Below are positions 16,344 through 24,578 of a stretch of 54,503 nucleotides of DNA, piece after piece. The stretch is from contig JAIDDH010000030.1 of assembly GCA_029055435.1 (NCBI GenBank), positions 1 through 54,503 of the forward strand, given 5' to 3'. A model generated the notes under the pieces. It made no database searches. It was not told where the DNA came from and was given only the letters and a program-made list of their open reading frames with translations. The position numbers and the translations under genes were made by a program. This DNA comes from Acetatifactor sp. (GTDB taxonomy: Bacteria > Bacillota > Clostridia > Lachnospirales > Lachnospiraceae). Within the stretch, counting starts at the first letter, position 1. Every line of letters starts with the position of its first letter.

Positions 16344-19300
16344 ATGAAGTTTTCGATTATAGTAGTGACCCTGAATCCGGGAGATAAGCTGAGGCAGACG
16401 GTTGAGAGCGTGCTGTCTCAGAGCTGTGAGGATTATGAGATTGTGGTGAAGGATGGAGGCAGCACCGACGGCTCGCTGGAGAGTCTGCCGGAGGATGCAC
16501 GCATCCGTGTCTACACGGAATCTGACAGCGGCATTTATGACGCCATGAATCAGGCGGTGAAAAAGGCGCAGGGAGAGTATCTGCTCTTTTTGAACTGCGG
16601 CGATGTATTTTATGATGCAGGAGTGCTGGAACGGGCATTGCGCTGCGCAGAGCAGGAGCGGGGAGATGCTCCGCTGGTGCTCTACGGAGATACTTATGGG
16701 GCAAAGAATGATGTGCTGATTGCCGCACCCGCGGAGATAGACGGTTTTGCCTGCTATCGGAATATTCCCTGTCATCAATCCTGTTTTTATGACGCGCGGC
16801 TCTGTAAGGAGAAGCCTTATCGCGCCGAATACCGTATTCGGGCGGACTATGACCATTTTCTGTGGTGCTATTACCGGGCGGGGGCCAGGATGGTATATCT
16901 GGACTGCGTGGTGGCCTCATACGAGGGCGGAGGGTACTCGGAGAGCCGGGAGAACCGTAAGCGGGACAAGGAGGAGCACAGACAGATCACACAGGAGTAT
17001 ATGTCCCCGGAGGAGCTTGGCAGATATCGGAGAGCCATGCTGCTCACGCTTGCGCCGGTGCGTAGCTTCCTGGCGGAGAACCGCCTGACCTCGGGGGCCT
17101 ATCACTGGATGAAGACCTGTTTTTATCGGCATAAGCTGAGAATATTGGCAGGATTTATAATATTCCTGGCGGAAGTCTTTTTATTTATGGGAACCGGGGT
17201 GCTGGGGGAGGACGCAATCAATTATCACACCGGAGAGGGTTCCTGGGAGGAGGAGCAGTCGGCGGAAACTTCGGTTTTTTGTCAGGAATTTGTGCCGAAA
17301 TATGGACACTTGCGGTCGTTTAGCTTTCTCATGGGCAAAGAGGGTGTCACACAGCCGGACGGCGCGGTCATCGTGCAGATTCTAGATGCGCAAGATCAGG
17401 TGCTTTTTGAGGAGACAAAGTCCTTTTCCGAGATACGGGACGGACGTTTTACGGACGTGACGGCGAATCTGGAACTTTCCACCCGGTCAACTTACCGGCT
17501 GGTATTGATCACCGAGCCTTCCTCCGCGGGTGAGTACACCACGGTGGGGGTCTGCGGCAGGGAGTATAAACTGCCGGAGAATCGTGCGCTGTGGAGCGGC
17601 GTAGATGATAAAGCTTCGGAAAATATTACCGAAAAATTTTCTGAAAATTTAATGGATATTCAGTTGGTGATGCGTTATCATTATGAAGATGCAGTGCCTG
17701 TGGGAAAAGCGCTGAAGGTGCTCTTGTTGTGTCTCGTGACGGCTTTTGGGGTGATGTTCGGACTGCCGGAGCGTCCATGGATACGCAGGACGGCAGGAAT
17801 CGTGCTGCTTCTGGCGGGACCTTTGGTGCTGGGGAGGCAGTTAGAGCTGCTCTCTTATAAAGAGGTGATGTATCTGCCATTTGCCATGCGCTGGAATCTG
17901 GGAATCATGTTTGGACTGGAGCTTGCGGTGCTGCTTGTCACCCACTCTCCACGCATCACGGTGGCGCTGACGAATCTTATGCTGACTTTTTTGTATTCAG
18001 CCAATTATTTTGTTATTTTATATCGCGGAACGCCGCTTCGCATGAATGATTTCGCGGCGGCGGGCACGGCGGCGAAGGTTTTGGGAGATTATGATTTTAC
18101 GCCCAACGACCGCCTGGCTATTATCTGGGGACTGTTGTTCTTGTTTGTGGTGTATGGTGTGCAGACGGGCAGAGCACGGGGGTCTGCAGGAAGGACTGAA
18201 GTTCATGGCCGGGCTTATTATGGAAGGAAGCTGTTGTCCTATGCGGTGTCGATTGCGATGGCTGCGGGGCTTATCTGTTTTGGCAGATATCAGCTTCTGT
18301 ATACGGATATGCTTCAGCAGGCGGGCTTTGCGGACGAGGAACTGCGGGGAATCGGGCAGGACATGATTTATTATGTGAACGGTTATCTGGTGGGCACCTG
18401 TATCGAGGTGAAGAACTCTCGTATTCTGCCGCCAGAAGACTATTCCGTGAGGGCTGTGGAGGAGATTCTGCAGGAGGTGTCAGAGGAGCGGGAGCTCTCT
18501 GCGCAAGATCAGGAGAGCCTGCCGCATGTGATTCTCATTATGAACGAGAGCTTTGCTGACCTGCGGGTGCTGGCGGATCTGGAGCTCAGCCAGGAAAATC
18601 TCCCCTTTTTTAACTCACTGAAGGAGAATACAGTGCGGGGCTATGTGAATGCCTCCGTGCTGGGAGGGGGCACCGCCAACTCGGAGTTTGAGGTGTTCAC
18701 CGGCTGCAGCGTGGCATTTTTCCCGGTAAATTATTACCCGTATCAGCAGGCGCTGAAAAGGCCTGTGGAGTCGGTAATCAGCCATATGAAGCGTTATGGT
18801 TATACTACGTACTCCATGCACCCGGAGCCTGCGGGCAACTGGAACCGCACCAGTGTGTATCGGTATTACGGATTCGATGAGAGTCTGTGGAAATCGGATT
18901 TTGCGGGGGTGGAGGTCGTTCACAGCGGGGCGTCGGACGCGGAGACCTACCGGAAAGTCATCGAACTGTATGAGAACAGGCAGCAGGGTGAGAAGCTGTT
19001 TATTTTTGATCTGACGATGCAGAATCACGGCGGTTATCCCGGAAAGGATGCGCCCTATGAGGTGGAGGAGACGCGGGTGAAGAATCCCGCGCTGGACGAA
19101 TATCTGTCGCTTGTCAAGATATCCGATGAGGCATTTGAAGATTTGGTGCATTATTTTGAGGCGCAGGATGAGCGGGTCGTGATCTGTCTGTTTGGCGATC
19201 ATCAGCCGTGGGTGTCGGATTTGATCGTGGAGGCTTATCAGACCGGGGCCGACGTTAGTCAGGAGAGGCTGATGGACAAGTACAAGACGCCCTTTGTCAT

Positions 19301-19577
19301 ATGGGCCAATTATAATATTGAGGAGGCCGAGGGGTACGATATCAGTATGAATTATCTGGGGGGACTTCTGGAGCGCACTGCAGGGATTCCGCTCTCGCCG
19401 TATTTTGCTTATCTGGAGAGGCTGCGGGAGGAATATCCTGTCATCACCATCAATGGCTATGTGGACGGCGATGGCAGTTGTGCGGGCTGGAGCAGCGAGG
19501 GGGATGAATTTCCGGATTACCGGATGTTACAATACAATTATCTGTTTGATGAGGATACCGTACAATGGGGGTATTGA
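16344..19577 (+). CDS. GT2 glycosyltransferase fused to an LTA-synthase-like protein, array copy 2
   Basis: 1,077 residues in one frame. Residues 1 to about 240 are a cytoplasmic GT2 glycosyltransferase (MKFSIIVVTLN start, DGGSTDGSLESL for nucleotide-sugar binding, ESDSGIYDAMNQAV, FLNCGD, IRADYDHF). From about 255 the protein repeats the plan of its neighbours: membrane helix, external domain (FCQEFVPKYGHLRSFSF), helices, LtaS-like domain with E735, T777 and D952-H953. The chosen ATG at 16344 lies 4 nt after copy 1; a longer frame from 16221 overlaps copy 1 and adds no domain. Linking a sugar-adding enzyme inside the cell to a phosphotransferase outside suggests that a lipid-linked glycan is made and then decorated or extended; this is inference. 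Confidence 0.88.
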   Translation: MKFSIIVVTLNPGDKLRQTVESVLSQSCEDYEIVVKDGGSTDGSLESLPEDARIRVYTESDSGIYDAMNQAVKKAQGEYLLFLNCGDVFYDAGVLERALRCAEQERGDAPLVLYGDTYGAKNDVLIAAPAEIDGFACYRNIPCHQSCFYDARLCKEKPYRAEYRIRADYDHFLWCYYRAGARMVYLDCVVASYEGGGYSESRENRKRDKEEHRQITQEYMSPEELGRYRRAMLLTLAPVRSFLAENRLTSGAYHWMKTCFYRHKLRILAGFIIFLAEVFLFMGTGVLGEDAINYHTGEGSWEEEQSAETSVFCQEFVPKYGHLRSFSFLMGKEGVTQPDGAVIVQILDAQDQVLFEETKSFSEIRDGRFTDVTANLELSTRSTYRLVLITEPSSAGEYTTVGVCGREYKLPENRALWSGVDDKASENITEKFSENLMDIQLVMRYHYEDAVPVGKALKVLLLCLVTAFGVMFGLPERPWIRRTAGIVLLLAGPLVLGRQLELLSYKEVMYLPFAMRWNLGIMFGLELAVLLVTHSPRITVALTNLMLTFLYSANYFVILYRGTPLRMNDFAAAGTAAKVLGDYDFTPNDRLAIIWGLLFLFVVYGVQTGRARGSAGRTEVHGRAYYGRKLLSYAVSIAMAAGLICFGRYQLLYTDMLQQAGFADEELRGIGQDMIYYVNGYLVGTCIEVKNSRILPPEDYSVRAVEEILQEVSEERELSAQDQESLPHVILIMNESFADLRVLADLELSQENLPFFNSLKENTVRGYVNASVLGGGTANSEFEVFTGCSVAFFPVNYYPYQQALKRPVESVISHMKRYGYTTYSMHPEPAGNWNRTSVYRYYGFDESLWKSDFAGVEVVHSGASDAETYRKVIELYENRQQGEKLFIFDLTMQNHGGYPGKDAPYEVEETRVKNPALDEYLSLVKISDEAFEDLVHYFEAQDERVVICLFGDHQPWVSDLIVEAYQTGADVSQERLMDKYKTPFVIWANYNIEEAEGYDISMNYLGGLLERTAGIPLSPYFAYLERLREEYPVITINGYVDGDGSCAGWSSEGDEFPDYRMLQYNYLFDEDTVQWGY

Positions 19578-19580
19578 CGA

Positions 19581-22103
19581 ATGAAGATTTGGAAAAGGGC
19601 CGTTGGCTGGCTTAAGGATTGCGTGTGTCATCATAAGGGAAGACTGGCGGCGGGACTTATCGTATTTGTGGCAGAGCTTGTTTTATTTCTGGCGTCAGGA
19701 GTGCTTTTGGAGGATGAGACCAATTTCCTCTCGGGGGAAGGTTCCTGGGAGGAGTATTTGACGGAAGGAAGCGCAAGCTTTTGTCAGGAGTTTCAGCCGG
19801 AGCATCGGCATCTGCGTTCTCTGAGCTTTCTGGTGAGCCTGACGGATGTTACAGAGCGGGACGGTGAGGTCGCCGTTGTGGTAGCGGATAAGAAGGGCAG
19901 GGTACTCTTTGAGAAAAGTCTGGGATTTGATGAGCTCTCAGACGGGCGCTTCACGGATGTGGAGGTGGATCTGACGCTTTCCACATGGGAAAAATATGAT
20001 CTGACGCTGATAGCGAAGCCTTCTTCGGCAGGGGAGTATCCCACGGTGAGTGTCTGTGACACTTCATGGGATTTGCCCGAGAGCAGAAGCCTGCAGCGCG
20101 GGGATGAGACGTTTAAAGAATGGCAGTTGGTGACCCGTTATGTATATGAGGAGGCTTTGACGGACGCCAGACTGGGCATGCTTATATTATTAAGTCTGTT
20201 GACGGCGCTCGGTGTCGGTTTCGGGCTGCCGAAAAATATAAAGCTGCGGAGAGCGGTGGGGATTTTAATTATGGTGGCTGCGCCCTTTGTTCTGGGGAGC
20301 AGGCTGGAGAGTCTGACCTTTGACGAGGTCTATGCGCTGCCCATCACGATGCGTTTTCGGACGATGGATTATCTTCCCTTTGCGCTGTTGTGGAATCTGG
20401 GCATTATGTATGCGGCGGAGTTGGTGATCTTTCTGTGTACGCATTCCACGAGAGTGACGATCGTGCTCACGAATATTGCAGTGACCCTTTTGTATTCCGT
20501 CAATTATTTTGTGATTGCCTATCGGGGGACACCGCTTCGTGTCAATGATTTTACTGCTATAGGAACGGCTGCCAAGGTAGTGGGAGATTACAGCTTTGAG
20601 CCCAACAGTGCGCTGGCGCTTGTGTGGTGCTGGGCAATCCTGTTTGTGGTTTGGGGCGTGCAGACGGGAAAGGCGTTAAAACCGATTCTAAAGCTGTCAG
20701 AAAAAGAGGATTCGTCAAAAATAGAAAAGCGTCCTGCGGGAAGAAAGCTGTGGCGGTTTGTGTCCTATGGTGTCACCATTGCCGTGGCAGTAGTCATCAC
20801 AGTATGGGGAGGGCATCTTTTGCTCTACACGGATCTGCTGGACAGGGTCGGCTTTTCTAACGAGGAATTTAAAGGGTTTTATCAGGATATGCTCTATTAT
20901 CGAAACGGTTATCTGGTGGCTACCTGTATCGAGGTCAGGAATTCCCGCATTTTGGTTCCGGGGGAATATTCCAGGGATCGGGTGGAGGAGCTTCTGGAGG
21001 AGAACAGGGAGGAGCAGGAGCTTTCTGAGGAGGAGATATCCGAGCTGCCCCATGTGATTTTGGTGATGAACGAGAGTTTTGCGGATCTGCGGGTGTTGGC
21101 GGATCTGGAGCTCAGTCAGGAAAATCTGTCCTTTTTTAATTCTCTGAAGGAGAATACGGTGCGGGGCTATGTGAATGCTTCCGTGCTGGGCGGCGGCACT
21201 GCCAATTCGGAGTTTGAAGTGTTCACCGGCTGTACGGTGTCCTTTTTCCCGGTGAATTATTATCCCTATCAGCAGGCGGTCAAAAGACCCATCGATACGC
21301 TGGTGAGCCGCATGGAATCCTATGGCTATCGCACGGTCTCCATGCATCCGGAGGCCGCGGGAAACTGGAACAGGACGAATGTCTATCGGTATTATGGCTT
21401 TGACGAAAGTCTGTGGAAACCGGATTTCGCGGGTGCGGAGGTGGTTCACAGCGGGGTGTCGGACGAAGAGACCTACAAGCGGATCATCGAGCTGTACGAG
21501 AACAGGCAGCAGGACGAAAAGCTGTTTATCTTTGATCTGACCATGCAGAATCACGGCGGATATTCTTCTCATGGAGCGCCTTATGAGGTGCAGGAGACGC
21601 GGATGCAGAATCCCATTCTGGATGAGTATCTGTCGCTTGTGAAGATTTCCGACGAGGCTTTTGAGGATTTGGTGCAGTATTTTCAGGAGCAGGACGAGAA
21701 GGTAGTCATTTGTATGTATGGCGACCATCAGCCATGGGTGTCCGATCTGATTGTGAATTATTATTACAAGGGGATGCATATGCCGCCTGAGCAGATGATG
21801 GACAAATATAAGACACCTTTTGTCATCTGGGCCAATTATGATATCGAGGAGGCGGAAGGGTATGATATCAGTATGAATTATCTGGGAGGGCTGCTTCTCA
21901 GAACGGCGGGGATTCCTCTCTCTCCCTATTTTACCTTTTTGGAACAGCAGCGGGAGGAATATCCCATTGTCACCATCAACGGCTATGTGGACAAGGATGG
22001 CAACTATGCGAACTGGGGCAGTGAGGGAGATGAGTTCCCGGAGTATCGGATGCTGCAGTATAATTATTTATTTGATGAAAATACCGTACAATGGGGGTAT
22101 TGA
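19581..22103 (+). CDS. LTA-synthase-like membrane protein, array copy 3
   Basis: 840 residues with the same layout as copy 1: N-terminal helix, external domain (FCQEFQPEHRHLRSLSF), helices that include a short insertion near DEVYALPITMRFRTMD, and a catalytic domain with E498, T540 and D715-H716. Its catalytic half is very close to copy 2 (for example the shared segments MNESFADLRVLADLELSQ and KENTVRGYVNASVLGGGT), which points to recent duplication or gene conversion. It begins 3 nt after copy 2. The ribosome binding site is the G-run inside the upstream gene's final Trp-Gly-Tyr codons. Confidence 0.88.
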   Translation: MKIWKRAVGWLKDCVCHHKGRLAAGLIVFVAELVLFLASGVLLEDETNFLSGEGSWEEYLTEGSASFCQEFQPEHRHLRSLSFLVSLTDVTERDGEVAVVVADKKGRVLFEKSLGFDELSDGRFTDVEVDLTLSTWEKYDLTLIAKPSSAGEYPTVSVCDTSWDLPESRSLQRGDETFKEWQLVTRYVYEEALTDARLGMLILLSLLTALGVGFGLPKNIKLRRAVGILIMVAAPFVLGSRLESLTFDEVYALPITMRFRTMDYLPFALLWNLGIMYAAELVIFLCTHSTRVTIVLTNIAVTLLYSVNYFVIAYRGTPLRVNDFTAIGTAAKVVGDYSFEPNSALALVWCWAILFVVWGVQTGKALKPILKLSEKEDSSKIEKRPAGRKLWRFVSYGVTIAVAVVITVWGGHLLLYTDLLDRVGFSNEEFKGFYQDMLYYRNGYLVATCIEVRNSRILVPGEYSRDRVEELLEENREEQELSEEEISELPHVILVMNESFADLRVLADLELSQENLSFFNSLKENTVRGYVNASVLGGGTANSEFEVFTGCTVSFFPVNYYPYQQAVKRPIDTLVSRMESYGYRTVSMHPEAAGNWNRTNVYRYYGFDESLWKPDFAGAEVVHSGVSDEETYKRIIELYENRQQDEKLFIFDLTMQNHGGYSSHGAPYEVQETRMQNPILDEYLSLVKISDEAFEDLVQYFQEQDEKVVICMYGDHQPWVSDLIVNYYYKGMHMPPEQMMDKYKTPFVIWANYDIEEAEGYDISMNYLGGLLLRTAGIPLSPYFTFLEQQREEYPIVTINGYVDKDGNYANWGSEGDEFPEYRMLQYNYLFDENTVQWGY

Positions 22104-22106
22104 TGG

Positions 22107-24575
22107 ATGGAGCGTATGAGGAAAATCATTTCGAGTGTGTTGCCGGGAATCCGGGAGTGGTTTGGCGATTGTGTGCGTCATCACAAGCTGCGCATGGCGG
22201 CAGGACTTGTGGTTTTGGCGGCGGAGCTGTTTTTGTTCCTGGGGACCGACATCCTGTTGGAGGATAAGACCAATTATCTCACGGGAGAGGGTTCATGGGA
22301 GCAGGAGCAGGGCCCTGAGGCATCAGGCTTTTGTCAGGCCTTCAGACCGCAGGCAAGTCATCTGCGCATGATCAGCTTCCTCATGGGCAAGGACGGGGTG
22401 ACTGTGCAGGACGGGCAGGTTACCGTGACGATATCGGATGCGGAGAACAACATTCTCTTTGAGGAGAGCAGGAGCTTCGCAAAGATTTCCAATGGCTCTT
22501 TCACGGATGTGGGGATGGACTTAGAGCTTTCTCCCGGAAAGACTTATTATCTGACGCTTGTGACCGAGCCTTCCTCTCTGGGGGAATATCCCACGGTGGG
22601 GGTGTGCGGCAAGGAGTATGTCCTGCGGGAAAACCGGACTCTGACTTATGGGGAGGAGATGCCGGGAGTACAGTTGGTGGCCCGCTATCAATATGCGGAT
22701 GTGCTGCCGGCCGCCAAGGCGGGAAAGGTGATACTGATTTGTGTTCTGACCGCGTTTGGCATTATGTTCGGTCTGCCGAAAAATGCTGTGCTGCGCAGGA
22801 CGGTGGGAATTCTTCTGTTGTTGGCCGGTCCTTATGTGCTGGGCAGGCAGTTGGAGCTTTTGACTTATAGAGAAGCATATTATCTGCCCTTTGCCATGAA
22901 GTGGAACGTGGCCATTATGTATGGTCTGGAGCTGATCGTGTTGCTTTGCACCCAGTCTCCCGCCGTGACGGCGACGTTCACCAATGTGGTGCTGACTTTA
23001 TTATATTCGGCCAATTATTTTATGATCATGTATCGGAACACGCCGCTTCGCATGAATGAGTTCACTGCAGTGGGGACTGCGATGGAGGTGGTAGGAGAGT
23101 ATCGTTTTGTGCCGAATGACCATATGGCGTTTGCCTGGGGATTGATGCTTTTAATCGTGGTATTTGCCGTGCAGACCGGTGTGCGGCGAAAGGTACAAAA
23201 TGAAGATAATCGCAGAAAGAGAGTGGTGAAGTTCTGTCTCAGCCATGCGCTGACTATTTGTATCGCGGCTGTGGTGGCGTTTGCGGGCAAATATTATCTG
23301 TGTGATCTGGACACGCTCACGGAGGCGGGATTTGCATATGAGGAATTCAAGGGTTTTCATCAGGATTTGATTTTTTATATGGACGGGTATTTGGTAGCGA
23401 CTCTGGCTGAGGCGAGAGAGGCCAAGATTGTTCCACCGGAGAATTACAGCACGGAACTGGTGGAGGAACTGTTGACGGAAGCTGCAAAGAACAGTGTGAC
23501 GTCCAAGGACGAGCTGCCTCATGTCATTGTGGTGATGAATGAGAGTCTTGCCGATCTCAGTATTCTTAAGGATGTGGAGCTCAATCAGGACAATCTGACT
23601 TTTGTGCGTTCACTGAAGGAGAATACCATCAAGGGATATGCGAATGCATCGGTGTTGGGCGGCGGCACTGCCAACACAGAGTTTGAGCTGTTTACAGGCT
23701 GCAGTATGGCATTTTTGCAGAAGGGGTATTATCCCTATCAGCAGGCTATCAGGCGTGAGATTCCCTCCGCCATCAGCCGGTTGAAGCAAAACGGCTATAC
23801 CACAATCTCTATGCATCCCGAGTATGCCAGAAACTGGAACCGGGAGAAGGTATATCAGTATTATGGTTTTGACCGCTCGCTGTGGAAACCGGATTTTGCG
23901 GGCGCAGAGGTTGTTCATGCGGGGGTGTCGGATGCGGAGACCTATCGGAAGGTCATTGAACTGTACGAGGGCAGACAGCCGGATGAAAAGCTGTTCATTT
24001 TTGATCTGACTATGCAGAATCATGGCGGATATATCGGTATGTTGAACCAGGAGCATGAGGTGCGCGCAGAGAAACTGCAAAATCCTGAGCTGGACGCGTA
24101 TCTCTCTCTGGTGAAGATATCTGACGAGGCTTTCTCCGAGCTGATCGCTTATTTTGAGAAAGAGGAGGAGAAGGTGATTATCCTGCTGTTCGGCGACCAT
24201 CAGCCCAGCATCAGCGGGGTCAATCCTTATTTAGAGGAGGAAGGGCGGCATCCCGGTCCGCTGGAGGGAATGTTGTATTATAAGACACCCTTTGTCATCT
24301 GGGCAAACTATGATATTGAGGAGGCGGAAGGGTACGATATCAGCATGAATTATCTGGGCGGGCTTTTGATGGAGACTGCCGGGATAGAGCTTTCCCCGTA
24401 TTTTGCTTATCTGAGGGAGCTTCGGCAGGAATACCCTATCATCACGATAAACGGTTATGTGGACAAGGACGGAAATTATACGAACTGGGGCAGCGGGGGG
24501 GATGAGTTCCCGGAGTACCGGATGCTGCAGTATAATTATCTGTTTGATAAACGCAGGGTAGACTGGGGGTATTGA
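22107..24575 (+). CDS. LTA-synthase-like membrane protein, array copy 4
   Basis: 822 residues with the array's standard plan: N-terminal helix (MAAGLVVLAAELFLFLG), external domain (FCQAFRPQASHLRMISF), helices, and a catalytic domain with E479, T521 and D697-H698. The region after GDHQP differs from copies 1-3 (SISGVNPYLEEEGRHPGP), where a bound ligand might be read differently. Gap of 3 nt to both neighbours. Ends in the same tail as all copies: YRMLQYNYLFD, then a Trp-Gly-Tyr C-terminus. Confidence 0.88.
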   Translation: MERMRKIISSVLPGIREWFGDCVRHHKLRMAAGLVVLAAELFLFLGTDILLEDKTNYLTGEGSWEQEQGPEASGFCQAFRPQASHLRMISFLMGKDGVTVQDGQVTVTISDAENNILFEESRSFAKISNGSFTDVGMDLELSPGKTYYLTLVTEPSSLGEYPTVGVCGKEYVLRENRTLTYGEEMPGVQLVARYQYADVLPAAKAGKVILICVLTAFGIMFGLPKNAVLRRTVGILLLLAGPYVLGRQLELLTYREAYYLPFAMKWNVAIMYGLELIVLLCTQSPAVTATFTNVVLTLLYSANYFMIMYRNTPLRMNEFTAVGTAMEVVGEYRFVPNDHMAFAWGLMLLIVVFAVQTGVRRKVQNEDNRRKRVVKFCLSHALTICIAAVVAFAGKYYLCDLDTLTEAGFAYEEFKGFHQDLIFYMDGYLVATLAEAREAKIVPPENYSTELVEELLTEAAKNSVTSKDELPHVIVVMNESLADLSILKDVELNQDNLTFVRSLKENTIKGYANASVLGGGTANTEFELFTGCSMAFLQKGYYPYQQAIRREIPSAISRLKQNGYTTISMHPEYARNWNREKVYQYYGFDRSLWKPDFAGAEVVHAGVSDAETYRKVIELYEGRQPDEKLFIFDLTMQNHGGYIGMLNQEHEVRAEKLQNPELDAYLSLVKISDEAFSELIAYFEKEEEKVIILLFGDHQPSISGVNPYLEEEGRHPGPLEGMLYYKTPFVIWANYDIEEAEGYDISMNYLGGLLMETAGIELSPYFAYLRELRQEYPIITINGYVDKDGNYTNWGSGGDEFPEYRMLQYNYLFDKRRVDWGY

Positions 24576-24578
24576 CGG

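Noticed and set aside
20715..21779. A 354-codon minus-strand frame within array copy 3, with similar ones in the other copies
   Set aside because: They recur at the same place in each paralogue because the underlying coding sequence is repeated, not because of antisense genes; no start signals are seen.
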